Shown: one piece after another, positions 46,596 through 55,463 of the stretch | How the letters are laid out: each line of letters starts with the position of its first letter | Numbering within the stretch: position 1 is the first letter of the stretch | Assembly: GCA_025459175.1 (NCBI GenBank) | Contig: JALORC010000007.1 | Coordinates: 1-64,000, forward strand | Length of the DNA stretch: 64,000 nt | Direction of reading: 5' to 3' | Source: Planctomycetota bacterium | Lineage (GTDB): Bacteria; Planctomycetota; UBA1135; UBA2386 | Made by a program: the position numbers and the translations under genes | Notes under the pieces: model-generated | What the model saw: only the letters and a program-made list of their open reading frames with translations | Told to the model about the DNA's origin: nothing | Databases searched by the model: none

Positions 46596-47168
46596 TCAGG
46601 ACTTGACGACATGCACCAGCACGAACGCCAGCCGGCCGTTGGTGACATAGTCGGTCGGCGTCTCGAACATGACTCCGAAGTAGTCGACGATCTGCTGCAG
46701 GTCGATGTCGGGGAAGTCGAAGGTCAGAATCAGGTGTCCACCCGGCGCCACCTGCCCGAGCAGGTTGTCGAGGGTCCTGACGACTTTGTCACTCGGCAGG
46801 TGCTCGATCGTCGACACGTTGAGCACGAAGTCGAAGGTGCGGTCGTGTGGCTCGGTGATGTCGTGGTGTTCGAACCGGTCGCCCGGCGGCTTGGTCTCCG
46901 TTCCCGGATAGCCGCCGCCCCACAGATCCGAATGCACCGCGTCCGGACACAGCGCGCTGACATCGGCGCAGAAGGTCAGGTGCAGACAATCGCCCGAGTT
47001 CAGGCCGCCGCACGCGGTGTTGTGCACGGTGCGGGGGCGATACTTGCGCAGCATGTCGAGCACGTAGCGCCACTCGTAGACACGCGACCAGTGCACATAC
47101 CGGTCCTCGCGCGGGTCGTCCTTGGTGAAGAACCTCGACTCGAGCACCTGGAAAGGTCTGGGCACCAT
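46596..47168 (-). CDS. Class I SAM-dependent methyltransferase-like protein
   Basis: 190 residues. The start MVPRPFQVLESRFFTKDDPR precedes a helix and a glycine-containing strand-loop (RTVHNTACGGLNSGDC). Later strands are typical of Rossmann methyltransferases: FDFVLNVSTIEHLP and VAPGGHLILTFDFPDIDL. Motif I is divergent, with 'NTACGGLNS' in place of the usual ExGxGxG, so SAM binding is uncertain. The substrate is unknown. It is upstream of a truncated gene remnant. Confidence 0.65.
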   Translation of the reverse strand: MVPRPFQVLESRFFTKDDPREDRYVHWSRVYEWRYVLDMLRKYRPRTVHNTACGGLNSGDCLHLTFCADVSALCPDAVHSDLWGGGYPGTETKPPGDRFEHHDITEPHDRTFDFVLNVSTIEHLPSDKVVRTLDNLLGQVAPGGHLILTFDFPDIDLQQIVDYFGVMFETPTDYVTNGRLAFVLVHVVKS

Positions 47169-47247
47169 GGCAGCGAAGGTCTACCGCAAAGCGCGGCGCG
47201 CACCATGGCCAACCGTCGCTCGGCTCGTGACACGCCGGAGCTGATCC

Positions 47248-47325
47248 AACACCGCGGCGCCACGGCAAGACGATCGTCGCCAGCAGCAGCACGATCTCCA
47301 GCCCGAACGCGAACCGCGCGCTGCC
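47248..47325 (-). pseudogene. Remnant of a DUF4345-like gene (C-terminal fragment)
   Basis: 26 codons reading GSARFAFGLEIVLLLATIVL and then PWRRGV. They match the last 26 residues of the intact gene at 51687-52064 (GNARFAFGLEVVLLLAAVVL, then LWRRGG) in 20 of 26 positions. No start codon or upstream domain is left and the stop codon is lost. It begins 20 nt from the hydrolase stop codon, so the duplicated gene was probably largely deleted. Confidence 0.75.
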
Positions 47326-47344
47326 GCGCGCGACCCCACTCCGC

Positions 47345-48562
47345 TCACGGCAGCAGCCCGTGCTGCTGGTACCACCCCCGCACCGTCGCCAACATGCCGG
47401 CATCGATCGCGATCTGCGCATGCGTGTAGCCCCCGTACACCAGCAACTCGTGCACCGTCGGGTTCGCCGCCAGCTGCGCGGCCAACTGCTGATCCAGCGC
47501 CAGCGGCACCACGGTGTCCGCGTCCCCGTGATGCATCTGGTACGGCACCTGGATGCCCTGGGCCTGCGCCGGCGACGTCGCCGCGGCCCCGGGCTGCGTG
47601 CTCATGCCACCGGCGGTGTGCGAGGCGACCAGGAATCGCTGCGGGTGCGTGCCCACCAGCGCCGCGGTGGCGAACGCACCCATGCTGTGACCGTGCGCGG
47701 CGACCCGACGCAGGTCGACGTAACCGAGGCTCTGCAGCAGATCGAGGCACTTGCGATTGCGCAGCACGTTCGCGGCGCTGGCGCCGACGTCGGTCGCCAG
47801 ACCGGGCGCGCCGAGCGGCACGTTCGCGGCATGGGTCAGATTGGTCATGATGCAGACCAGCCCGAAGCTGCGCAGCGTGGCCGCGATCTGCGACGAGTAG
47901 GAGTTGACGTTGCCGCCGAAGCCATGACTGATGACGACGGCGGGGTAGTTGACGTGACCACCCGCGGGCGGCTGACTCGGCTTGTAGAGCTTGCCGCGCA
48001 GGTCGTAGGCGATGCCGTCGACGGTCGCGACATAGGTCCAGGTGGCACCACCGACTGCGGTCGGATTCCCGACCAGGGTGAAGCCGGGCATGCCGACGAC
48101 GCTGCCGAGTGTCAGCGCGACCCCTTGCGAGAACGTCAGCGGCAGCGCGCCGCCGAGGGCGGGATCGCCGACGTTCAACCATTGCGCATACCAGGTCGAG
48201 GCGACCAGGCCCGGCGTCGCCGGCACCGTCAGCGCATACTCCGCGGCACCGGCCGGTGCGGTGGCCGCCTCGATGACCAGCGGCTCCGCGAGCAGCGAAC
48301 AACTCGGCAGCCCGAGGCTGCCGAGTGCCAACGGCAACGGCGTCGCCCCCCACGTCGTCGCCGACTGGCCGAGCACGACGAACGGCAGGCTGCCGGCGGC
48401 GAGGTTCGCCTCGTAGAGCAGCAGTTGCCCGGCACCTGGATTCGGCGCGTGGCCGGAGGTGGTGACGGCTGATGGCGTGCAGGCAGTGCCGTAGGGCAGA
48501 GCACTGCCTTGCGCGGGCAACCAGGACGAGGCGAGGACAGCGATCGAGGCGAAGAAGCGCAT
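47345..48562 (-). CDS. Secreted alpha/beta hydrolase with N-terminal module
   Basis: 405 residues with signal peptide MRFFASIAVLASSWLPAQG. Residues ~40-170 carry the secreted-protein module (LPLALGSLGLPSCSLLAEP). The C-terminal ~230 residues are an alpha/beta hydrolase of the dienelactone-hydrolase/chlorophyllase-like type: oxyanion strand PAVVISHGFGGN, nucleophile elbow GHSMGA, acid DADTVVP and a terminal His in GGYTHAQIA. It should cleave an ester outside the cell. Confidence 0.85.
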   Translation of the reverse strand: MRFFASIAVLASSWLPAQGSALPYGTACTPSAVTTSGHAPNPGAGQLLLYEANLAAGSLPFVVLGQSATTWGATPLPLALGSLGLPSCSLLAEPLVIEAATAPAGAAEYALTVPATPGLVASTWYAQWLNVGDPALGGALPLTFSQGVALTLGSVVGMPGFTLVGNPTAVGGATWTYVATVDGIAYDLRGKLYKPSQPPAGGHVNYPAVVISHGFGGNVNSYSSQIAATLRSFGLVCIMTNLTHAANVPLGAPGLATDVGASAANVLRNRKCLDLLQSLGYVDLRRVAAHGHSMGAFATAALVGTHPQRFLVASHTAGGMSTQPGAAATSPAQAQGIQVPYQMHHGDADTVVPLALDQQLAAQLAANPTVHELLVYGGYTHAQIAIDAGMLATVRGWYQQHGLLP

Positions 48563-48669
48563 GGAGGGGCGCAGCTACGAAGCTGCGACCACGACTCCCA
48601 CCGCGCAGGTTCGGATGACGCTGCCGCACCGGGTCCGCGTCGCGTCAGCGTCTGTGCAGGCGCGCCGGT

Positions 48670-51540
48670 TCAGAGTCCGAACGTCGCGCGACCGGCGTCG
48701 GACATCACGATGCCGAGCGGATTGGCAGGGTCGAGCACTGCCCACTGGTGGAACAGCATCAGGCCGGCAAGGCTGGCGTTCGACGGCACCTGGATGGAAC
48801 GCAGTGCGGTACCGTCCGCGGCGACCAGCTGCGCGTCGAGCACTTCCGACGACACGAACAGACTGCATCCCGGCGCCCCGGGCAACGCCGCCGGCAGCGG
48901 CACACCCTGGCTGCTCGCATCCGAACTGCCGCTGACCAACACCGCGAACGTCGCCGGCAGTGCCGAGGCCAGCGTGACATCGAACGACGCCGCGAACCGC
49001 GGCAGGCCGCGGTTGCCCAGCGCCGGCACCAGGTTCTGCCCGCCGCCCACACACAACACCCGCCACGACGGCCGCGTGATCAGCGTCGACAGGCCCTGCC
49101 ACGGACCGGTGCCAGGATTGCGGAACTGCGCCGTGCCGGCGGCTCCCGACGCGATCTGCGACACGACGACCGTCTGCGCCGAGGTGTCGACGCCGAGGTA
49201 GAACGTGCCGGTCACCGCGACCGGGGCCGCGAACGTCGCGCGGTAGAAGCCGGCGGTCGGCCCGACCGTCAGCGTCGTCGACGCGAGCGGCAACACCGCC
49301 GGGACGCCACCGACCGACGCGTAGATGTGCGCCGGGATCACCTGCGTGCCGCCGGTCGAACGCGTATAGAAGTCGAATCCGCTGACCTGCAAGGTGCCGG
49401 CGTTCGGCACGGTGTAGCCGTACTCGCGCGTGCGCACGGCGCCGCTCAAGCTCCCGCCGGCAGGGTTGAGCTGCGCGCAGACGGACGGTGCCACCACCGA
49501 ACCCACGCACCCCTGGCCGAACCTGGTGAACGACGCCAGCGCGAGCGTGGGCGCCGAGCTCGGCTGGCCGGTGCCGCCGAGCACGACGAGCGCATAGTCG
49601 GCATCGACCGCCGGCGTCTCGACATGAGCATCGATCACGATGCGGGTCGCCTTCACGACCACCCGCCAGGTGCCGGCCGCGGGATTCTGCACGAAGGCGC
49701 ATTCCAGCGGATTGACCGAGTCCTCGACACCGCCGACCGCCGACCAGATCCCGGCCTCGAGTCCAGCGTTGCCCCAGCGCACCGTGCCGTCCGGCGCGAT
49801 CAGGCACAGCGAGAGGTCGTTGACCAAGGTCGCGGTGGCACCAGGGATCGCGGCCGGCTCGTTGTAGGTCATCGCGACGCGCAGCGCCGGCGTGCCCGCC
49901 TGCACCGTGATCTCGTATTCGCGCAGCTGCCCCTGCTGCAGCACGTCGGTCTCGTCGACCAGGAACATGCGCCGGCGGTTGTTCCACAGATTCGCGAGAT
50001 CGGGGAAGCCCCAGCCCTGGTGCTCGCGGCGGTTGTCGGTGCTGGCCGCGGTGAACGCATACGGCCGCGCCCCGGCGATCTGCAGCGCCTTCAGCGTGGT
50101 GTAGTGGGGGCGATTGCTGTGCCGGCTGCCGCCCGGATTGCGCAGCGCGTTGCCGAAGCGGCCGAAGCCCGGCGTGGCCGACTCGTCGGTGAACATCTGG
50201 ATCGCCAGCACGTTGTGCCCGGCGACGATCGGGGTGGCGCCAGAGGTGCCGCCGAAGCCCCCCGACCAGGCATCGCCCGAATAGCCCGCCGCACCGGTCA
50301 GGTCGGAGGTGCCGATGTTGTCGTAGTAGGCGCACAGGTCCGGCTTGATGCGCCCGTCGGCGGCCGGGCCGCGACTGGCACCCGCGGCCAGATAGCTGTC
50401 GTCGAGCGGGTTGGCGTTGTTGTTGTGGCGCACGCCGCCGATCGAGATCACGTTCTTGGCCCACGCCTGCGGCCGCGAGTTCTGGCTGTTGGCGTTGCTC
50501 TGGCTCTGCGTCCACGGGATGTCGTGATCGAACACGATGTCGTCGGCCTCGGCGGACACCGAGGTGTACTCGGTCGTCAAGGTGCCGCCCCACGACGCCG
50601 TGGTGTGACTGACGGCGTGGATGTTGACGAGGTCGGAGACGACCTGCCAACGTGAGCCGATCACCGAGCCGTAGTTGGTGTAGAACTTGCCGGCGTCGGG
50701 CGCGAAACCGCGCACAGCCGGATTGCTGGTGCCGTTGCCGAACACGATGCCGGCCGTCGCATGGCCGTGCGTGTCGGCAGCACCGCCACTGCGCACGTTG
50801 ACGACGCCGCCGGTGAAGTCGGGGTGCGTCGCCTCGAGCCCCTCGTAGATGTGGGCGTTGACGCCGGCGCCGGTGAAGCCGCCCTGCGTCTCGATGAAGT
50901 CGGCACCACCCTGGATGCGAGCGTTGTCGACGTCGAGCTCCGACGGCGTCCACGCATCGATCCACAGCACTTCGTCGAAGCTCGCCGCCAGCACCAACTG
51001 CGGGCCGGTCAACATCGCCGAGAACAGCAGGCTGCCGGTGTGTTCGTCGACGATCGCGGCGCCGATCGCCTGCAGCCGCGCGGCGAGCGCCGGCTTGTCG
51101 ACGCGCTTGTCGGCGACGACCAGGTTGTAGCGCACGGCCTCGGCCCGCTGCAGCGAACCGTCACCGAGCAGCCGCGGGTCGAGCCGGAAGCCGGGCTGGT
51201 AGGCCCCGACCCAACGCACGGTGGGCAGGTCCCGCAGACGCGCGGCGGCGCGCGCCTCGATGCGCACCACATGAGCGTTGTCGGGCAGATAGCCGAGCAC
51301 CTGGCCGCCGCGCGCGGCGATCGCATCCCGGTCGGCCTGGGTCGGCGCGGCGGTGAATTGCACGATCCAGCTGCGGGTCGCAGCCGGTGCGACGAGTTCG
51401 CCCGGCAACGACGGCTGCGTGCGAACGGGGTCGAACGAGGCCAGTCGCAGGCGCACCGAAGTGGCAGCCGGGTCCTGGGCCTGGAGAACGGTGGCAGCGG
51501 CAATGACCGCGAACGCCGCGAGCGTGGATCTTGCTGGCAT
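48670..51540 (-). CDS. Secreted subtilisin-family (S8) protease with Glu in the catalytic Asp position
   Basis: 956 residues with signal peptide MPARSTLAAFAVIAAATVLQ. A propeptide-like I9-type region (IVQFTAAPTQADRDAIAARG) covers about 50-210. The S8 domain has His in HGHATAGIVFG and Ser in GTSGATPIVAG, but the Asp motif reads IYEGLEATHPDF. The C-terminal ~430 residues hold a P/homoB-like sandwich, then GQGCVGS-type sequence and the shared surface module (PLPAALPGAPGCSLFVSS). It is probably exported and surface-bound. Confidence 0.85.
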   Translation of the reverse strand: MPARSTLAAFAVIAAATVLQAQDPAATSVRLRLASFDPVRTQPSLPGELVAPAATRSWIVQFTAAPTQADRDAIAARGGQVLGYLPDNAHVVRIEARAAARLRDLPTVRWVGAYQPGFRLDPRLLGDGSLQRAEAVRYNLVVADKRVDKPALAARLQAIGAAIVDEHTGSLLFSAMLTGPQLVLAASFDEVLWIDAWTPSELDVDNARIQGGADFIETQGGFTGAGVNAHIYEGLEATHPDFTGGVVNVRSGGAADTHGHATAGIVFGNGTSNPAVRGFAPDAGKFYTNYGSVIGSRWQVVSDLVNIHAVSHTTASWGGTLTTEYTSVSAEADDIVFDHDIPWTQSQSNANSQNSRPQAWAKNVISIGGVRHNNNANPLDDSYLAAGASRGPAADGRIKPDLCAYYDNIGTSDLTGAAGYSGDAWSGGFGGTSGATPIVAGHNVLAIQMFTDESATPGFGRFGNALRNPGGSRHSNRPHYTTLKALQIAGARPYAFTAASTDNRREHQGWGFPDLANLWNNRRRMFLVDETDVLQQGQLREYEITVQAGTPALRVAMTYNEPAAIPGATATLVNDLSLCLIAPDGTVRWGNAGLEAGIWSAVGGVEDSVNPLECAFVQNPAAGTWRVVVKATRIVIDAHVETPAVDADYALVVLGGTGQPSSAPTLALASFTRFGQGCVGSVVAPSVCAQLNPAGGSLSGAVRTREYGYTVPNAGTLQVSGFDFYTRSTGGTQVIPAHIYASVGGVPAVLPLASTTLTVGPTAGFYRATFAAPVAVTGTFYLGVDTSAQTVVVSQIASGAAGTAQFRNPGTGPWQGLSTLITRPSWRVLCVGGGQNLVPALGNRGLPRFAASFDVTLASALPATFAVLVSGSSDASSQGVPLPAALPGAPGCSLFVSSEVLDAQLVAADGTALRSIQVPSNASLAGLMLFHQWAVLDPANPLGIVMSDAGRATFGL

Positions 51541-51686
51541 GGGTGGGTGGTGCCGGGGCGGGCAGGCGGATCAAGGTATTGCCTGCCCGGCAACCGACCA
51601 GCCCCTGCCGCACGAAGTGAGCGCCGCGTCGCGGGTCGGCCGCCGAGGAATTTCACCGCGGCCGAGTCAGCCGCGGACTGCGCCGA

Positions 51687-52064
51687 TCAACCGCCGCGCC
51701 GCCACAGCAGCACGACCGCCGCCAGCAGCAACACGACCTCGAGCCCGAACGCAAACCGCGCGTTGCCGAGCGCCCCGAAGCCCAGCCGCACGGCAGCGAG
51801 GCTGCGCCAGCCCACCAGACCTCCGTACAGCGCCACCGACCACAACAGCGCGGTCCAACGCGTCTCGGGCAGCCAGACGGCAAGGGCATAGCCGACGCCG
51901 AGCCCCGCCTGCAGGCCGCCGTAGACGGCGAGGTACTCGGATTCGCCGCCGGCACCGGTGGTCGACAGGCCGAGCCAGTTAGCGGTGGTGCGCGGCGCGA
52001 GGGTGCACCAGATCGAGAACGCGCCGTAGAGCACGGCATTGACGGCCAGGTAGAGCACGAGCAT
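51687..52064 (-). CDS. DUF4345-like small membrane protein
   Basis: 125 residues from MLVLYLAVNAVLYGAFSIWC, with four hydrophobic helices. Motifs NWLGLSTTGAGGESEYLAVYGG and LLWSVALYGGLVGWRSLAA resemble DUF4345-type proteins. The function is unknown. Its final 26 residues also occur as a remnant at 47248-47325. The gene is 146 bp upstream of the S8 protease on the same strand. Confidence 0.75.
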   Translation of the reverse strand: MLVLYLAVNAVLYGAFSIWCTLAPRTTANWLGLSTTGAGGESEYLAVYGGLQAGLGVGYALAVWLPETRWTALLWSVALYGGLVGWRSLAAVRLGFGALGNARFAFGLEVVLLLAAVVLLWRRGG

Positions 52065-52431
52065 GGCCCCATCATGCGCCGCGGCGCGGGATTCGGTGTG
52101 CGCCGTGTCCCGAACGCTGTCGCGGCCCTCACGGATCGTGAGCGAGCGCGACCTCCACCGCATCGAGCGACGTCGGCACATCGATCATCGCCTTGGTCAA
52201 CACACCTCCGCAAAGTCTCTCTGCCGACAAACGCCACTCGCGTTCGGGGAGGCCACGGAAGGTGACCTTGCTCGGTGCGACCCTGAACGGTCAGTATCTC
52301 GTCATCGGCCAGGCTGGTTCGAGCACCGACCACGTCGCGCAAGTGGTCGCCCTCGAGCAGCGCCCAGGGCCACTGCGCCGACGGCCCGTGGCTGGACGAG
52401 AGTGCTCGGCACGGCGACGATGCCGCGGCGA
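52065..52431. other. 367-bp region without recognised gene
   Basis: It separates the divergent DUF4345-like and secreted-protein genes, so it should hold both promoters. On the minus strand a stretch reading AMIDVPTSLDAVEVALAHDP then a stop looks like a short coding tail, but no upstream frame supports it. No other feature was found. Confidence 0.4.
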
Positions 52432-53334
52432 ATGAGGATGATCCGATCGCGCCTTCGGTGGCTGTTGGCCAGACGCAATCACGGGGCGCTCGGCCTGGCC
52501 CTGCTGATGACCATCCCCTGCGTTGCCCAGGAGCCAGCTCCGCCTGCAGCACCAGACGCTAAGCCGACCACCGTGACCAGCGCCTTCCGGATGCCGGACC
52601 TCACGCGCTTCGATGCCGACCGCGAACCCGGCGCGGGCACCGCCGACAAGCGGCTGCTGGCACTGCTGCGTGAACTCGAGCAGGTCGATCGTTGCCAGCC
52701 GCTGACCCTGGCCGTGACCGCCGGCACGCTCTGGGCGCGCTATCCGGCCGGAGCCAAGCTCGCCGTCGAGGGTTCCCTGCTCCAGATCATCAAGCCGGAG
52801 CCGGTCGGCGCGCAGTTGCAGCTGTCGGTGCTGACGATGCCGACCGCAGTCGCCGAACGCAGCGGGCTCGTGCCGAGCGCGAGCCGTGCGCTCGACGAGG
52901 TGGCGGTCGGTGTGCTCGGCCGCGCGGCCACGGCGGCCGGTGGGACGCTGCGCAACCTGCCGGAGTTCTCGGTGTCGGCGCTGACGCCGTTCACGGTCCC
53001 GCTGCAGGCACTGGCAGAAGGCGCCAGCGCCAAGGAACGGGTCGCAGGGGAACTGGTGCCCCTCGATGCGACGACCGTGCTGATCGCGTTCGATCTGCTG
53101 CGCGACGTTGCGGGCAGCACCGAGGCACCGGGCAAGCCGCTGCACGTTGCCGCGCGAATGCAAGCAGGCAGCGTGCTCGTGTGCAGCGTCGACACCGAGT
53201 CGGGACAGGCGATCGTGGTAGTGATGCGCTGCCTCGCCGTGGCCGCCCCGAAGCCAGCGCCGGCGCCCGTACCGGCCCCGCAAGGCAAGACTGCCGATCC
53301 GCCGGGGCGCGGCAGGCTTCACGCCCCCTTGTAG
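52432..53334 (+). CDS. Hypothetical exported protein
   Basis: 300 residues. The start MRMIRSRLRWLLARRNHGALG gives a basic, hydrophobic signal region ending near a VAQE cleavage site. The rest has beta strands (LAVTAGTLWARYPAGAKLAVEG, LQLSVLTMPTAV) and a C-terminal Pro/Ala tail. I recognise no family. It overlaps the end of the RtcB gene by 16 nt, tail to tail. Confidence 0.65.
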   Translation: MRMIRSRLRWLLARRNHGALGLALLMTIPCVAQEPAPPAAPDAKPTTVTSAFRMPDLTRFDADREPGAGTADKRLLALLRELEQVDRCQPLTLAVTAGTLWARYPAGAKLAVEGSLLQIIKPEPVGAQLQLSVLTMPTAVAERSGLVPSASRALDEVAVGVLGRAATAAGGTLRNLPEFSVSALTPFTVPLQALAEGASAKERVAGELVPLDATTVLIAFDLLRDVAGSTEAPGKPLHVAARMQAGSVLVCSVDTESGQAIVVVMRCLAVAAPKPAPAPVPAPQGKTADPPGRGRLHAPL

Positions 53335-54431
53335 ACCAGCACCGGTTCGAGCCGCCGCAGGATGCGCACCAGCTCGCGCTGCGCCCGCATCACCGCGCTG
53401 ATGTCCTTGTAGGCCGCGGGCGCCTCGTCGCACAGGCGCGGTACGAGGGCGCGTTCGTAGAACACCGCGCCGAGCGACCGCTCGAACTCGCGCACCGGCA
53501 CCCGCCGCCGCGCCTCGCCGCGCGCCAGCTTGCGCCCGGCCCCGTGCGAGCTCGAGCACATCGCCGCCGCACAGCCGCGGCCCTCGACATGGAACGACCA
53601 CGTGCCCATCGAGCCAGGGATCACGCCGAACTCGTCCGCCTGCGCCGACGACGCGCCCTTGCGATGCACCCACAGCCGTTCGCCGGCATGCACTTCCTCG
53701 CGCACGAAGTTGTGCACGACGTCCTGCCAACTGCCCCAGTCGACCTCGATGCCGAGCGCGTGCCGTAGAGCAGCCGCAGCCGCCTCGCCGATCGCGCGGC
53801 GGTTGGCGCGCGCGAACGCGACCGCGAGCGCATGGTCGTGCAGGTAGTCGGCGCCGTACCCGTCGACCGACAGCGACACCAGCCCTTTGTGCGCACTGCC
53901 GCCAGCGCTGCCGCGCGCGAGATGATGATCACGCACCGCCGGGCCGAGCGCGCGCGAGCCGCTGTGCACCATCAGCCACAACTGATCGTGCTCATCGGCC
54001 TGCACTTCGAGGAAGTGATTGCCGCGGCCGAGCGTGCCGAACTCGACCCGCAGCTCGCGCGCGATCGTGCGCTGCAGGCCAGGATCCGACAGCGCCCCGA
54101 GCGGCGCATCGCGCGCCGCGTGGTGCCGGATCGCCGGCACCCGTTCGCGCAGTGCCGCGAACACGCGTTCGGCAGCTTCTGCATCGGCGAGCATTTCGCG
54201 CGAGGCTTCGAGCCGCACCACCGCCATGCCACAACCGATGTCGCCGCCGACCGCCTGCGGATACAGGCGATCGGCGGTGCCGAGCACGGTGCCGACACAG
54301 ACGTGTTCGGACAGATGCACGTCCGGCATCACCGCGATGCGCGCCACTCCGGGTGCCGCGGCGAGCCGTTCGAGCGCCTGGGCGACGTCCTTCGGCAACG
54401 GCTCCGCCAACCAGCGGTGCACGACGGTCAT
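53319..54431 (-). CDS. rtcB: RtcB-like RNA ligase
   Basis: 370 residues, a short RtcB. It joins RNA 2',3'-cyclic phosphate or 3'-phosphate ends to 5'-OH ends through a GMP-histidine intermediate. Motifs present: VMPDVHLSEHVCVG, AVGGDIGCGMAVV (metal-binding Asp/Cys), GRGNHFLE, MVHSGSR, HRKGAS, IPGSMGTWSF and SSSHGAGR, which has the guanylylated His. The short form lacks the N-terminal extension of classical RtcB. It is translationally coupled to the RbfA-like gene (TGA/ATG overlap). Archease is not adjacent. Confidence 0.92.
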   Translation of the reverse strand: MTVVHRWLAEPLPKDVAQALERLAAAPGVARIAVMPDVHLSEHVCVGTVLGTADRLYPQAVGGDIGCGMAVVRLEASREMLADAEAAERVFAALRERVPAIRHHAARDAPLGALSDPGLQRTIARELRVEFGTLGRGNHFLEVQADEHDQLWLMVHSGSRALGPAVRDHHLARGSAGGSAHKGLVSLSVDGYGADYLHDHALAVAFARANRRAIGEAAAAALRHALGIEVDWGSWQDVVHNFVREEVHAGERLWVHRKGASSAQADEFGVIPGSMGTWSFHVEGRGCAAAMCSSSHGAGRKLARGEARRRVPVREFERSLGAVFYERALVPRLCDEAPAAYKDISAVMRAQRELVRILRRLEPVLVYKGA

Positions 54432-54754
54432 CGTGCACCTCCGGGTGGCAGCACCGTGAACGACAGCTGTGGCACGCGGCGCCGGTGCACCAGTTCGGCC
54501 ACCGCTTCGCGCAGGAAGCCGCGCGCGCGATCAAGCGCTGCCAGGGTTGCGACCAGGCCGTGGCCGCGCGGGTCCGAGACGACGACCAGCACGTGCCGGT
54601 CGTCGGGCATCGGCTCGACGTGATCGAGCTCGAGGTCCATCAGGATCGGATCGGAGGAATCGCCCAGTGCGTACGACAGTGCGTCGTGCACCTGGGCACA
54701 GAGTTGGCGGGCCTTCTGGGAGGACCGGCCGCCGCGGTCATTCGACGAATGCAT
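54428..54754 (-). CDS. RbfA-like KH-fold protein coupled to RtcB
   Basis: 108 residues. Residues ~17-100 follow the RbfA pattern: QLCAQVHDALSYALGD, then DLELDHVEPMPDDRHVLVVV, helix LAALDRARGFLREAVAELVH and the end RRVPQLSFTVLPPG, comparable to RbfA 'lRkPpLhF'. RbfA is normally in the nusA-infB operon and binds 16S rRNA. Here the gene ends in an overlap with the rtcB start, and no translation genes are near. It could deliver RtcB to a ribosomal or tRNA substrate. The assignment to the RbfA fold is probable; the function is inferred. Confidence 0.7.
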   Translation of the reverse strand: MHSSNDRGGRSSQKARQLCAQVHDALSYALGDSSDPILMDLELDHVEPMPDDRHVLVVVSDPRGHGLVATLAALDRARGFLREAVAELVHRRRVPQLSFTVLPPGGAR

Positions 54755-55076
54755 CTGCTGGTCACATGGCGTGCTCGCGCACGCCCGAATGGAACCGATG
54801 TGGGTACGGAGTCCCGTTGGATCAGGACTCGACGCTCAACCCGGCCGCCGCGCGCTGTTCAGCCGCGCGAGAACCGGGAGGCGGACACAGCGATGCAGAT
54901 GCGTTGCATGGTGGCCTCTCGGGGAGGGCGGGAAGGTAGCGGCAAGGTGGGAGTTGGCAAGGGGCGAACGGGGCGATGCCGACCGGATGCTCGCCGAGGA
55001 CGAGGAACGCGAACGGGCCGCGGCGGGGCACACAGAAATCCCTGCCCCTGCCGGCGCGATCTGTCGCTCGACGAGC
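54755..55076. other. 322-bp region without recognised gene
   Basis: It should hold the promoter of the RbfA-like/rtcB operon and that of the small exported protein. A 16-codon minus-strand frame starting near 54910 was noted but is not supported. No hairpin or repeat stood out. Confidence 0.5.
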
Positions 55077-55304
55077 ATGAACCATCTCCACATCCCCAGA
55101 CTCCTGTTGCTCGCGCTGGTCGGCGCGAGCCTGCTTGCCGCGCTGCCGGCGACCACGCGTCCCCTGCAGCAGCCCGCACCGACATCGGCGCACCACGACG
55201 CATACGCAGACCAGCCGTCGGCCGCGTTCGAGGCCCAGGACCCGAAGCCGAAGCAGGGTCCGAAGCAGGGCGCCGGCAAGAAGAAGCGGGCGAAGCCCAC
55301 TTGA
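55077..55304 (+). CDS. Small exported basic peptide
   Basis: 75 residues. The start MNHLHIPRLLLLALVGASLL is a signal peptide. The mature part is short and ends in a Lys/Pro/Gly-rich tail (PKPKQGPKQGAGKKKRAKPT). It has no known family. A hairpin at 55344 follows 40 nt after its stop. It may be processed or act as a secreted linker-type peptide, which is speculation. Confidence 0.55.
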   Translation: MNHLHIPRLLLLALVGASLLAALPATTRPLQQPAPTSAHHDAYADQPSAAFEAQDPKPKQGPKQGAGKKKRAKPT

Positions 55305-55343
55305 CGCCGGGTTCGCCGCACGCGGTCGCGTGCATGAAGCAAG

Positions 55344-55375
55344 GAGGCCGCTACGCATGTTCTGCGAGCGGCCTC
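55344..55375 (+). terminator. Hairpin after the small exported-peptide gene
   Basis: GAGGCCGCT pairs with AGCGGCCTC without a mismatch, and CGCA/TGCG extends the stem inside the loop. It lies 40 nt after the stop. No T-run follows, so it may rely on Rho or act as mRNA 3'-end protection. Confidence 0.5.
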
Positions 55376-55463
55376 GGCCACCTGGGCCAACGCCATCGGC
55401 CAGCGCCGGAAATCACGGCCTGACCGCGAACGGACTCCGACCCCGGTTCGCTGTCCAGCGACC

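Noticed and set aside
52065-52431. Possible gene remnant ending in VPTSLDAVEVALAHDP
   Set aside because: No upstream in-frame coding sequence or homology that I can recognise; left as non-coding.
54860-54925. 16-codon frame (MQRICIAVSASRFSRG) upstream of the RbfA-like gene, possible leader peptide
   Set aside because: It lies upstream of the divergent side and is not followed by an attenuator-like hairpin before the RbfA-like start; no run of regulatory codons.
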